Notes: generated from the sequence alone by a model not told the origin. Positions 7,931-15,628 are shown, counted from the first letter of the stretch. The stretch: 19,871 nt of DNA from Gammaproteobacteria bacterium (GCA_029879945.1 JAOUPJ010000022.1:1-19871), one strand, 5' to 3'. Numbers and translations are program-made.

Positions 7931-8623
7931 CTACCCCCGTGGACCAAATAGCTCTGTTCCTACTCGAACGATTGTCGCCCCTTCGGCAATAGCCGCTTCG
8001 TAGTCATCACTGACCCCCATCGATAGCATATCCAGGTCCAGTGACAAATCTTGTGACAATTCCTCCTTGAGCTTTCTCAACATACGATAGGGAACCCTTT
8101 GCTTCTCGAAGTCCGTCTCCCTTTTGGGGATAGCCATCAGGCCTCGTAGACGCAGATGGGGTAATTTACTCACCTGCAAAGCCAGCTGTTTTATCTCATC
8201 AGGAGAAACACCCGATTTAGTCGGTTCCGCACTGATATTGACCTGTAAACAGATCTGCAAATCGCCCAAATTTGACTGGCGCTGCTCACTTAAGCGCTGT
8301 GCGATTTTTAATCTATCCACACTGTGCACCCAATCAAACTGCTCAGCAATTAATCGAGTCTTGTTCGATTGTATAGGGCCTATGAAGTGCCACGTTAGGC
8401 CCTCACATAACTGCAACTGGTGTTGTTTTTGCGTTGCCTCTTGTAAATAGCTCTCTCCAAAGGCACGCTGCCCCAACTCAAAAAGCTCCATGATAGATTC
8501 AACGGACTGTTTTTTTGAGACGGCCATTAAGGAAATGTCTTCCTTACTACGTCCTGCTTGGTCTGCTGCCTGCCCTATTCGGCTCATTACATTTTTGAAA
8601 CGTTTGCTTATCTCGCTCACCAC
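7931..8623 (-). CDS. yggS: PLP homeostasis protein, YggS/PROSC family
   Basis: A 230-residue pyridoxal-phosphate-binding TIM-barrel protein that buffers free PLP and affects amino-acid pools. The PLP lysine is K37 in LMAVSKKQ; other family marks are FGESYLQEA, WHFIGPIQSNK, VNISAEPTKSGV, LRGLMAIP and the phosphate-binding region LSMGVSDDYEAAIAEGATIVRVGTELFG. The start is a double GTG (8623 and 8620); GAGG in the leader has better spacing (7 nt) to the second GTG. First gene of the minus-strand run that continues to metW, divergent from pilT. Confidence 0.95.
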   Translation of the reverse strand: MVSEISKRFKNVMSRIGQAADQAGRSKEDISLMAVSKKQSVESIMELFELGQRAFGESYLQEATQKQHQLQLCEGLTWHFIGPIQSNKTRLIAEQFDWVHSVDRLKIAQRLSEQRQSNLGDLQICLQVNISAEPTKSGVSPDEIKQLALQVSKLPHLRLRGLMAIPKRETDFEKQRVPYRMLRKLKEELSQDLSLDLDMLSMGVSDDYEAAIAEGATIVRVGTELFGPRG

Positions 8624-8709
8624 TCAACCTCAAGTGTGGACCTAAAGTCAGTCTAAGCCCAGGTCGCTAAATAAGTGTTCTAAAGCTACTCACAATCGGG
8701 CTTATTACC
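8624..8709. promoter_or_regulatory. yggS / pilT divergent intergenic region
   Basis: An 86-bp gap that must hold both promoters. A 7-bp inverted repeat, TAAGCCC (8654-8660) and GGGCTTA (8698-8704), encloses 37 nt and ends just before the pilT ATG. The right arm lies where a ribosome site would be expected and pilT has no good one, so the hairpin could influence translation start. No unambiguous -35/-10 pair was seen. Confidence 0.35.
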
Positions 8710-9747
8710 ATGAATCTTACAGAGTTACTTCAATTCAGTGTAAAAAGTAATGCCTCAGACCTCCACCTGTCTGCGGGTCAACCCCCTATCATTCGAGTCG
8801 ATGGAGACATGCACCGAGTTAACACTCCGCCTCTTGAAAATAGCATGGTATTGGCACTGATTCACAGCATTATGAATGATAAACAAAAACAAGAGTTCGC
8901 CGAACATTTGGAATGTGATTTTTCGTACGAACTCACTGGCCTAGCTAGATTCCGCGTTAATACCTTTGTACAAAATCGAGGAACCGGGGCAGTGTTTAGA
9001 ACGATCCCCAGCAAGGTACTGTCCTTGGAGGAACTGGCTTGTCCGCCCGTGTTTAAAAAATTTGCGGCCTACCCAAGGGGGTTAGTTTTAGTAACCGGGC
9101 CAACTGGTTCGGGGAAATCCACAACACTGGCGGCGATGATCAACCATATCAATGAAAACGAATCCAAACACATCTTAACCGTTGAAGACCCCATTGAATT
9201 CGTTCACGAAAACAAGCGCTGTTTGATAAATCAACGCGAGGTCCATCGCGACACCCGCAGTTTTGCCAACGCCCTGCGTTCGGCGCTACGTGAAGACCCG
9301 GATGTGATTCTGGTCGGTGAAATGCGAGACCCGGAAACCATCGGCCTGGCGCTCACCGCCGCTGAAACGGGGCATTTGGTATTTGGAACCCTGCATACCA
9401 GTTCTGCCGCCAAAACGGTGGACCGTATTATTGATGTATTTCCAGCCGGTGAGAAAGAGATGGTACGCTCCATGTTGTCTGAATCACTACGGGGCGTCGT
9501 TTCCCAAACACTCTTGAAAAAAACAGGGGGTGGAAGGGTCGCTGCCCATGAAATCATGCTCGCCACACCGGCGATACGCAATTTGATACGTGAAAACAAG
9601 ATTCCACAAATGTATTCGGCCATTCAAACGGGGCAGCAGTTGGGCATGCACACCCTGGATCAGGCCCTTTCTGATTTGCTCAAAAAAGGAATGATCAGCA
9701 AACAGGAAGCGCTATTCAAGGCTGAAAACAAGGATGGATTCAGTTGA
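8710..9747 (+). CDS. pilT: Type IV pilus retraction ATPase PilT
   Basis: Hexameric cytoplasmic motor that depolymerises type IV pili, needed for twitching motility. The 345 residues match Pseudomonas PilT end to end: DLHLSAGQPPIIRVDGD, Walker A GPTGSGKST (130-138), Asp box around VEDPIEFVH (158-166), Walker B DVILVGEMRD with E204, His box H222 to HTSSAAKTVDR (229-239), and the PilT-specific AIRNLIRE motif (288-295). ATG start at 8710; ribosome site weak. No pilU follows on this strand; the next gene is convergent after only 3 nt. Divergent from yggS, as in Pseudomonas. Confidence 0.98.
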   Translation: MNLTELLQFSVKSNASDLHLSAGQPPIIRVDGDMHRVNTPPLENSMVLALIHSIMNDKQKQEFAEHLECDFSYELTGLARFRVNTFVQNRGTGAVFRTIPSKVLSLEELACPPVFKKFAAYPRGLVLVTGPTGSGKSTTLAAMINHINENESKHILTVEDPIEFVHENKRCLINQREVHRDTRSFANALRSALREDPDVILVGEMRDPETIGLALTAAETGHLVFGTLHTSSAAKTVDRIIDVFPAGEKEMVRSMLSESLRGVVSQTLLKKTGGGRVAAHEIMLATPAIRNLIRENKIPQMYSAIQTGQQLGMHTLDQALSDLLKKGMISKQEALFKAENKDGFS

Positions 9748-9750
9748 TAG

Positions 9751-9978
9751 TTACTCTAGATTTTTAGCAACCTGACTAAAGCTATCTTCTTCATTCAACA
9801 GATCCAGTTTATCCAAAACCGCACTGGCTACACCCTGCTGTTTTAGCTCCAGACCAATCTTTCTCAGCTCGATGTTTCTCATAGAAGCAGGCATTTGACC
9901 TATGATGACAAACCAGTTTTTAATGTGTTCGCTTCTTTTTATTGCTTCAATCAAGTCAGCAAATTCATCTTCCGCCAT
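9751..9978 (-). CDS. Small hypothetical protein downstream of hybrid kinase
   Basis: A 75-residue, acidic-basic, mostly helical protein that I do not recognise. It has no signal peptide, membrane segment, Cys cluster or clear helix-turn-helix. Translation is well supported: ATG at 9978 with AGAGGG about 6 nt upstream. It follows the hybrid histidine kinase gene by 42 nt on the same strand, so co-transcription is likely and a role as a partner or accessory of the kinase is possible, but that is inference from position only. Its stop is 3 nt from the end of the convergent pilT. Confidence 0.75.
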   Translation of the reverse strand: MAEDEFADLIEAIKRSEHIKNWFVIIGQMPASMRNIELRKIGLELKQQGVASAVLDKLDLLNEEDSFSQVAKNLE

Positions 9979-10020
9979 TACATTCCCTCTTGCTCAAAAC
10001 ATTCCATCTAGACGACCTGA

Positions 10021-12627
10021 CTAAGCTGCATTGCGCTTCTGAAACCATTTATCCAGAGTACTACTCAATACCTCTGGGCGAATCGGCTTGCTAATGTAGT
10101 CATCCATACCTGCGGCAATACACTTTTCTTTATCACCTGCCATAGCATTCGCAGTCATGGCGATTATTACAGTGTGTTTACCATTCATCCTTTCTCTATT
10201 TCTTTGTTCCTTGGTAGCTGCGTATCCATCCATCACAGGCATCTGGCAATCCATGAACACCAAATCGTATTCTTTTGTAGCCATATAATCTAAAGCGAGC
10301 TCGCCATTCTCTATGATAGTACATTCACACCCCTGTCGCTTTAGCATGCCACTAATTACTTTTTGATTTACGGGATTGTCTTCAACCACCAATATCTGCA
10401 TCGCTTCAGTGGCACCTCCCAATATCGGTTTGTCTATTGATACTACCTCAATCTCGGGTGATCCATCTTTTTCTCGGGGAAGCTCGTATACCATGGTAAA
10501 GACAAATCGACTACCTTTATTCAATTCAGACTCCACCCATATTTCACCAGACATTAGTTCCACAAGTTTTTTGCAGATAGCAAGCCCTAGGCCAGTGCCT
10601 CCATATTTTCGAGTGGTACTACCATCTGCTTGCGCAAATGGTTGGAATATTTGCTCAAGTTTGGAGTTTTCTATACCAACTCCGGTGTCTGACACTTCAA
10701 ATCTTAGCTTATTAAGCGGGCAAGCGTTATCCACATTTACGTTTACCTTCACCTCGCCTTGCGGGGTAAATTTGACAGCATTTCCGACCAAATTTGTAAG
10801 CACTTGCCTGATCCGTATAGGGTCCCCAATAATATTTTCCGGAACATCGGCACCCACCTCCAAATCAATTCTTGTACGAGTGTTTTTTGTCGCGCTTAGC
10901 ATTAGCTGCATGACATCCTTTACCATTTTTCTCAGATCGATGGTCGCCTTTTCTATTTTTAACATCCCTGATTCTATTTTTGAGAGATCTAAAATTTCAT
11001 TTAAAATTGCCAACAACGCTTCCGAAGAAGAGTGCGCCATGTTGACATACTCTTTTTGCTCATCCGATAACTCCATATCGTTAAGCAAAGACAACATGCC
11101 CAATATGCCATTCATTGGTGTTCGAATTTCATGGCTCATGTTAGCGAGAAATTCCGATTTCAGTTTATTGGCAGTTTCAGCGGCAAATTTTGCACGTTTA
11201 AGCATCTCCTCTGCCTCAATTCGTTCAGAAATGTCTCGAATGATTGCCGTAAAGAGACGTTGTTCGCCACTATCAATTTCACTCACAGTCAGCTCAATAT
11301 CGATTACTTCACCGTTAGATTTTTTAGCAACAAAATTCTTGGTATTTCCGATTAACGTTGAACCACTTGCACGAAGTAAATAGCGACTAATGAAATGGTC
11401 ATGCTCCCTTGCATAACTATCCGTCATTAAAATCGAGATATTTTTCCCTACCAGCTCGGATATCTGATAACCGAACATGTCGCTCAATGATTTGTTTACC
11501 GTTTTTATGAGGCCATCATTTCGAATTGTTACCAGACCATCTGTCATTCCTTCCAATACGCTACGATACAGATGCTCACTTTGACTTAAGGCGAGATGCG
11601 CTTGCATAGCATTTTTTTCATTTCGTGCGGCGATGAAAAAGGTTGTAAACGCCCGAACATAATACTGCAACCGAAACGCGGCATCGATATCAAATCCTTC
11701 ATCGTTGTTTAACAAACAAATTGTACCTACGCATTCCTCGCCAATCAGTATAGGAAGTCCCAACACAGTATCGACTGCGAAAGACGGACTCCCCACAAGC
11801 CATTCTCTATCAGGCAAGTCGGCGTGATTTTCCAACAGATAAGCCTGCCCGTCTATGACCTGCCATATTATCGATGCCAAGTCTTTTTCAGAGATATTTT
11901 TTACCAGAAATTGGCTTGCTTGTGTCGCTCTACCATCGTCAAATATGCTGTACTGTGCATACACTCTCAACACATCGGCATTCCGTTCACGCTGGCAGAT
12001 CAAACCCTGCTTCGCTTTCATTCTGCGGCACACCCCCTCCAATAGTTTTGTGAGCGCGGCGCTAATTGAGTTGTTTTTCACGTAAGCGAACTGTGCCTCT
12101 TCAATATCATTTTGCATTTTGATTATCTGTTGTAGTTCTTCTGTCTCGACCTCTACAATTTGTGTAGATTCATGGTCTTTAATTTGTGACACTTTTGAAA
12201 AAAGCGTCAATTCAAGTTCGTCAACATTAATTGGCTTCCGCAGCAAACTAACGTTTGTAGTCTGCAAGAAAAAAGCTCCCAGGCGATTAAAATCGCTAAA
12301 TTTTTCATCGATACACAAAATCAGTCCCGAGCCGTCATGATTGATTTTAGAGTGATTGAAAACTTTGTTTCCCTGAACGAAATCTAAGGAATCGGCATCA
12401 ATAATGACAACGGAACTCGCTAGGTCCGTTTTTGATAGCATATCCCTAAGCTCACTTTCTGATTGAATACGCTTTAAATCGACATTCTCGCATGCAGCAT
12501 ATAGCAATGGGGTCGTATCCAGTTTCTGCCCTGGTCGTTTGTGAGGGAATTTCACTAGGGATACGACCAGGTTCCAAAGACTGATTTCTCTACTTACTAC
12601 GAATATTTTTTTTAGTTGTTTATTCAT
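10021..12627 (-). CDS. Soluble hybrid sensor histidine kinase (REC-like, GAF, PAS, HisKA, HATPase, REC)
   Basis: An 868-residue kinase with no membrane segment, so it senses in the cytoplasm. Domains in order: a degenerate receiver-like domain (about 1-150; VVIIDADS with D77 and LLRKP with K131, but without the acidic pair near the N-terminus), a GAF domain (about 180-335), a PAS domain (about 350-471), HisKA with the phospho-acceptor His499 in NMSHEIRTPMNG, HATPase_c with N616 in NLVGNAVKFT, DTGVGI (647-652) and GGTGLGL (676-682), and a complete C-terminal receiver with ILVVEDNPVNQ and D793 in LVFMDCQMPVMDG plus the conserved Lys in SKPIRP. There is no Hpt domain, so the phosphate must pass to a separate protein. 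I chose ATG 12627; a TTG 17 codons upstream is less likely. Ligand and output are unknown. Confidence 0.93.
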   Translation of the reverse strand: MNKQLKKIFVVSREISLWNLVVSLVKFPHKRPGQKLDTTPLLYAACENVDLKRIQSESELRDMLSKTDLASSVVIIDADSLDFVQGNKVFNHSKINHDGSGLILCIDEKFSDFNRLGAFFLQTTNVSLLRKPINVDELELTLFSKVSQIKDHESTQIVEVETEELQQIIKMQNDIEEAQFAYVKNNSISAALTKLLEGVCRRMKAKQGLICQRERNADVLRVYAQYSIFDDGRATQASQFLVKNISEKDLASIIWQVIDGQAYLLENHADLPDREWLVGSPSFAVDTVLGLPILIGEECVGTICLLNNDEGFDIDAAFRLQYYVRAFTTFFIAARNEKNAMQAHLALSQSEHLYRSVLEGMTDGLVTIRNDGLIKTVNKSLSDMFGYQISELVGKNISILMTDSYAREHDHFISRYLLRASGSTLIGNTKNFVAKKSNGEVIDIELTVSEIDSGEQRLFTAIIRDISERIEAEEMLKRAKFAAETANKLKSEFLANMSHEIRTPMNGILGMLSLLNDMELSDEQKEYVNMAHSSSEALLAILNEILDLSKIESGMLKIEKATIDLRKMVKDVMQLMLSATKNTRTRIDLEVGADVPENIIGDPIRIRQVLTNLVGNAVKFTPQGEVKVNVNVDNACPLNKLRFEVSDTGVGIENSKLEQIFQPFAQADGSTTRKYGGTGLGLAICKKLVELMSGEIWVESELNKGSRFVFTMVYELPREKDGSPEIEVVSIDKPILGGATEAMQILVVEDNPVNQKVISGMLKRQGCECTIIENGELALDYMATKEYDLVFMDCQMPVMDGYAATKEQRNRERMNGKHTVIIAMTANAMAGDKEKCIAAGMDDYISKPIRPEVLSSTLDKWFQKRNAA

Positions 12628-12923
12628 GCTTCTCACAGGCAGATTTGCAGCTGATACACACCCCTGAGGGATAGGCAACCAGAAAACCGTTGGTTTCTTC
12701 CATATTGAGTTATCGGAACTAGAGTGAATTAGTTTGTAAAAAATGTTTAAAACGCACCCACTTGTGTACGCTCGAGCTTTATTGGCGCGTTACTGCGCTT
12801 ATATATTCACTTTTTTTTCGAGGTTATGAGATTAAAATATATACGCATTTTTTGTAAAATAGTGCAAATACCTTCTACGAGAATTTTCTTTCCGTGATAA
12901 TGAGTCCTACCTCGCCTTTTCTT
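12628..12923. other. Intergenic region between hybrid kinase and motility gene
   Basis: About 300 bp between the divergent kinase gene and the sigma-28-like promoter. It is AT-rich, with several A/T runs (12806-12815, 12849-12858) and a short GC-rich inverted repeat GCGC-N6-GCGC (around 12784-12798). It must contain the kinase promoter on the minus strand, but I could not pick one confidently. An open frame starting at 12894 upstream of the motility gene is not supported as coding. Confidence 0.5.
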
Positions 12924-12950
12924 TCAAGTCTCGCTGAAGATTGCCGAAAC
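12924..12950 (+). promoter_or_regulatory. Sigma-28 (FliA)-type promoter for the YjfB-like gene
   Basis: TCAAGTCT (12924-12931), an 11-bp spacer, and GCCGAAAC (12943-12950) match the enterobacterial FliA consensus TAAAGTTT-N11-GCCGATAA at 6 of 8 positions in each half with exact spacing. Transcription would start around 12957-12959, some 25 nt before the motility-gene ATG. The match, spacing and downstream gene class agree with each other. Confidence 0.7.
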
Positions 12951-12969
12951 GCTCTAGAGCACCCTAAGC

Positions 12970-12975
12970 AAGGAG
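12970..12975 (+). promoter_or_regulatory. Ribosome binding site deciding the start of the YjfB-like gene
   Basis: AAGGAG lies 8 nt before the ATG at 12984. Together with the promoter just upstream it fixes this start rather than the in-frame ATGs at 12894 and 12900, which would lie upstream of the predicted transcript. Confidence 0.75.
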
Positions 12976-12983
12976 CGCAACAA

Positions 12984-13187
12984 ATGGATGTTTCCGATAT
13001 CGCAAGCCAATCGACAGCCATGTCTCAAGCGAAACTGAAAAATGCTGTGGAAATGTCAGTATTGAAAATGGCTATACAGTCACAGGGAAATGGCGCACTC
13101 CAACTAGTACAGTCCGCAACTAGCGCCCCAAGCAGTTCAGGCAGTAATCCTTCCCATTTAGGCAATAGAATAGACGAGCTGGCCTAA
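12984..13187 (+). CDS. YjfB-like small motility protein
   Basis: A 67-residue soluble protein that starts MDVSDIASQSTAMSQAKL, continues with a helix VEMSVLKMAIQSQGNGALQLVQ, and ends in a Ser/Pro linker and a HLGNRIDELA tail. This is the pattern of the YjfB family, annotated as putative motility proteins: MDVS..ASAASNMSQA, AVLKKALD...ALALLQ, LG..V...A. The molecular role is not known. The sigma-28-type promoter just upstream places it in the late flagellar regulon, and a CheD gene lies about 0.7 kb away. The open frame extends 30 codons upstream but that part has no family similarity. Confidence 0.8.
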   Translation: MDVSDIASQSTAMSQAKLKNAVEMSVLKMAIQSQGNGALQLVQSATSAPSSSGSNPSHLGNRIDELA

Positions 13188-13217
13188 GACAGCGTCCAAA
13201 ACAGTCCTTCACTGAAA

Positions 13218-13757
13218 TTAGAGCATGCGCTTTAGAATCGGAATCTTATCGATGAATTGGTGTTTCAGTACAGCAAGTAAATGCAAGCCTATCAATCCGG
13301 CGCAAAAATAGGCCCCATAAAAGTGTATATCAAACAGCAAATCCGATACAGACTTAGAGATTTCTGGTAGCTCTGGTAATACTATCAAGTCGTAGAGCTC
13401 AATCGGGTCACCCTCTGACGCCACGTAAACATAGCCAGTTAGTGGTAGCACGCACATCGTTAGCTTGAAGATACCATGAACCACACTGGCCAAGACCCGT
13501 TCCCACATTACAATTGAAATGGGCAAAGGCGGTTTCTTATTGGCGACCCCCCAAAGCAAATTTATACAAAAAGCACTAAAAACGAGGAAACCCAAGGTTT
13601 CATGAACTTCCAGTAGCCGCCAATACTGAACGGATTCATTACTGAGTTGGGTGAAGTACCACCCCAAGGGTATGAGCACCAACATGGACAGTGCGGCAAT
13701 CCAATGGAGTGCCCTGGACACAAAACCATATCGCTTAGAGCTATTTTTAAAATTCAT
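13218..13757 (-). CDS. Cytochrome b561 family di-heme membrane protein
   Basis: A 179-residue protein with four membrane helices. The four heme-ligand histidines are in place: H18 (RALHW), H52 (LEVHETLG), H145 (DIHFYGAY) and H159 (GLHLLAVLKH); the 34- and 14-residue spacings equal those of E. coli CybB. It may move electrons from the quinol pool to an inner-membrane or periplasmic acceptor (CybB acts as a superoxide:ubiquinone oxidoreductase), but the partner here is unknown. ATG start at 13757. It lies 89 nt downstream of cheD on the same strand and is convergent with the YjfB-like gene, 30 nt away. Confidence 0.93.
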   Translation of the reverse strand: MNFKNSSKRYGFVSRALHWIAALSMLVLIPLGWYFTQLSNESVQYWRLLEVHETLGFLVFSAFCINLLWGVANKKPPLPISIVMWERVLASVVHGIFKLTMCVLPLTGYVYVASEGDPIELYDLIVLPELPEISKSVSDLLFDIHFYGAYFCAGLIGLHLLAVLKHQFIDKIPILKRML

Positions 13758-13846
13758 CCAGGGTCACGGTAGTTTGTTGAGCGTTATGGCATTTTTTACA
13801 CACCAAGATTAAATTAAAATTAGGAAGCAAGACTTCGATTAGGAAA

Positions 13847-14386
13847 TTATAGGGAAAATACCTTGATGGACTGACTCGGAGGAGTAGCGAGGCTGGCACC
13901 TGGCAGGCGAATTTCAGACTGAGTCACAACGATTTTCCGCCCATCCAGATCGAACTTCACGTTTCGATTTACTTCCTGATTCACATCGTGTCCGCACAAT
14001 TTGAATCCATATTTTGAGCCATAGTGAGTTCTTAGAACATTTGGCGAAAGTTGGCGCACCCCTAATTCATGCAATGTCTCAATCAACGGCCCTTCGCTGC
14101 GTAAACCACCAAAGATGAATAACTTGAAGCCCGATTTGGTAGAGCGCCCTGAACCCTCCCCCAGCAGCTCCAAAAGTTTAGGGATAGCCGCATCTGCATA
14201 ATGATACCCCTCGTGTCTGAGCAGACGGCCACTCGGCGTTTGGTCGTTACTTCGGGATCGACTGATATGCGTCATCCCACCTAAACCGCTTTCTCGGTGA
14301 AAGAGACAAAGGGAAACGCAAGTCCCAATTTGTGACTCGAGAACACCTTGCTGGGCGATCTTGACCTGCCCCATCTGAACCAACAT
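13847..14386 (-). CDS. cheD: Chemoreceptor glutamine deamidase CheD
   Basis: CheD deamidates glutamines of methyl-accepting chemotaxis proteins and can interact with CheC/CheY in some bacteria. The 179 residues show the catalytic Cys23 in SQIGTCVSLCLF, preceded by the small-residue turn, and His40 in GGMTHISRS; the 17-residue spacing equals that of C27-H44 in Thermotoga CheD. The rest also fits: YADAAIPKLLELL, LFIFGG, NVLRTHY as a variant of the usual N...L...GI.. region, and GRKIVVTQSEIRLPG. No cheA, cheW, cheR or cheB is adjacent, so this is an orphan copy. ATG start at 14386, weak ribosome site. It lies 70 nt after the 47-residue membrane protein gene. Confidence 0.88.
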   Translation of the reverse strand: MLVQMGQVKIAQQGVLESQIGTCVSLCLFHRESGLGGMTHISRSRSNDQTPSGRLLRHEGYHYADAAIPKLLELLGEGSGRSTKSGFKLFIFGGLRSEGPLIETLHELGVRQLSPNVLRTHYGSKYGFKLCGHDVNQEVNRNVKFDLDGRKIVVTQSEIRLPGASLATPPSQSIKVFSL

Positions 14387-14456
14387 ATTACCGCGTCCGA
14401 CTTATGCCTACTGCAGCTAAATCGTCCAAAACCTACAAAATCTATAGTAATGGAGC

Positions 14457-14600
14457 TTAGATTGAGTCTAACGATTTGATTTGAAAAAAGAGGATTAGCA
14501 AACCCAACGCCAGCAAAATTCCGAGAATCCATAAATTCCGCTTGAGCCGTTGGCGTTTTTCCAACTTTAGAATGAATTCAATTTTCTGATTGTTATTCAT
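14457..14600 (-). CDS. Small single-span membrane protein (47 aa)
   Basis: A short open frame between the DUF3581 gene and cheD. It encodes a charged, helical N-terminus (NNNQKIEFILKLEKRQRLKR), then one strongly hydrophobic helix (LWILGILLALGLLILFF) and a short tail. The basic side precedes the helix, so the N-terminus should stay inside. It starts 29 nt after the DUF3581 stop on the same strand. No good ribosome site is visible, which lowers confidence, but random DNA rarely gives this amphipathic-basic-then-transmembrane design exactly in a gene gap. No family recognised. Confidence 0.55.
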   Translation of the reverse strand: MNNNQKIEFILKLEKRQRLKRNLWILGILLALGLLILFFQIKSLDSI

Positions 14601-14629
14601 AAAAACGAAAGTTCAGGAAGGTTAGTCGA

Positions 14630-15349
14630 TTAGGCGGTTTCCCGAGTAATGTAAGTGTCTTTTCTTGCCTTATATTCCGCAATCATTTGATTGATTCTGT
14701 CTTCATCAAACTCACGCAAACCACTAAGGACCATATTCTTTTCGCCGCACCCAATCACATCGTTTGCAGTACGCAGCTCAAAACCCAGTTGTACATTGCC
14801 ACGTCGCCCATTTACCTCCAGGGTCGCCTTGGTCAACTCTAAAGTAAAATCGGTACTGGAAAAACTGCCGAGATCAATTTTCATGTTCTCATAGACCACG
14901 AGGGGTCTATCCGGATTGATCATGGCATTCTTTTCTCGCATTAGAGGAACGAGAATATGAGGAAAGGTTTGGCCCGAAAACTCGACATAAGTCCTTACAA
15001 GCTTCGCGATGAAGGTCTGATCCGTACTGGTTTCCCCTGTGCGTTCCACACCCAGAAAAGCGCGTCCGTCTTTGTCAGTTATTTTAAATTCTTGCTCTTG
15101 TGTATCGGGAAACACGAGGGATGTGTCTTCACCCACCATACCCAAGAAGGCAAAATGCATTTTCTTGCTCAAACCATAACGACTAAGCACCAGAGAAAAC
15201 AAAAGGTCGCCTGGCACACAAAAGCGCTTGGAGTCTGCATCGTGAATCGGATTGAAATCGTGCGCTATTTCTTTGGCAAAATCGCTACCCTGTTGAGGGG
15301 TAATGTGCACGAACTGCCCATCGTCACGATAAAAGTCCTCCAAAAACAT
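14630..15349 (-). CDS. DUF3581 family protein (hotdog-like)
   Basis: A 239-residue protein recognised as DUF3581, a gammaproteobacterial family of unknown function. The key segment is QGSDFAKEIAHDFNPIHDADSKRFCVPGDLLFSLVLSRYG. DFNPIHD (31-37) resembles the D-x-N-P-x-H catalytic motif of R-specific enoyl-CoA hydratases (MaoC-type hotdog fold), so acyl-CoA binding or hydration is conceivable; this is inference. I chose ATG 15349, which gives MFLEDFYRDDGQ and fits the family; the frame extends 19 codons upstream. It heads a same-strand series with the 47-residue membrane protein, cheD and cytochrome b561. Confidence 0.8.
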   Translation of the reverse strand: MFLEDFYRDDGQFVHITPQQGSDFAKEIAHDFNPIHDADSKRFCVPGDLLFSLVLSRYGLSKKMHFAFLGMVGEDTSLVFPDTQEQEFKITDKDGRAFLGVERTGETSTDQTFIAKLVRTYVEFSGQTFPHILVPLMREKNAMINPDRPLVVYENMKIDLGSFSSTDFTLELTKATLEVNGRRGNVQLGFELRTANDVIGCGEKNMVLSGLREFDEDRINQMIAEYKARKDTYITRETA

Positions 15350-15588
15350 TATTTCTACCCGATTTGTTAATTTGCAGATTGTGGCTATCTTAACAGGTAA
15401 TCCCAATATGTGTAGAACTCCTTTTTGCGTGAAACCTACAATATCGCTTATTTAATGTCCGGCTTGCTGTTTTCCGAGTCGCAAACAAATGCAGCTATTA
15501 GACCAGGAACCAAATCAACTCGGCCGTGGTCATACCTTCTCATCTGTAACCAGCAAAACCTGCATGACCGATCAAATTTCAACCATTT

Positions 15589-15604
15589 AATCAAGTAGAT
15601 ATTA
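15589..15604 (+). repeat. 16-bp direct repeat, copy 1 (upstream of ATPase gene)
   Basis: AATCAAGTAGATATTA differs from the copy at 16799-16814 by one base. The two copies bracket the ATPase gene. Each contains a weak dyad ATC-N5-GAT, so it could be a regulator site as well as a recombination remnant. Confidence 0.6.
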
Positions 15605-15628
15605 AATCATATAATTATGACGCGCCAT

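Noticed and set aside
10376..11383. A 335-codon open frame on the plus strand inside the hybrid kinase gene
   Set aside because: It is fully antisense to well-conserved HisKA, HATPase and receiver motifs; the product is Ser/Thr-rich with no family likeness, as expected from the complementary strand.
12894..12983. N-terminal extension of the YjfB-like protein from ATG 12894
   Set aside because: The extension has no family similarity, contains the sigma-28-type promoter, and the start at 12984 has a strong ribosome site.
14281..14532. Minus-strand 83-codon open frame overlapping cheD and the 47-residue gene
   Set aside because: It is in a different frame from CheD, whose catalytic motifs are clear, and its sequence shows no family features.
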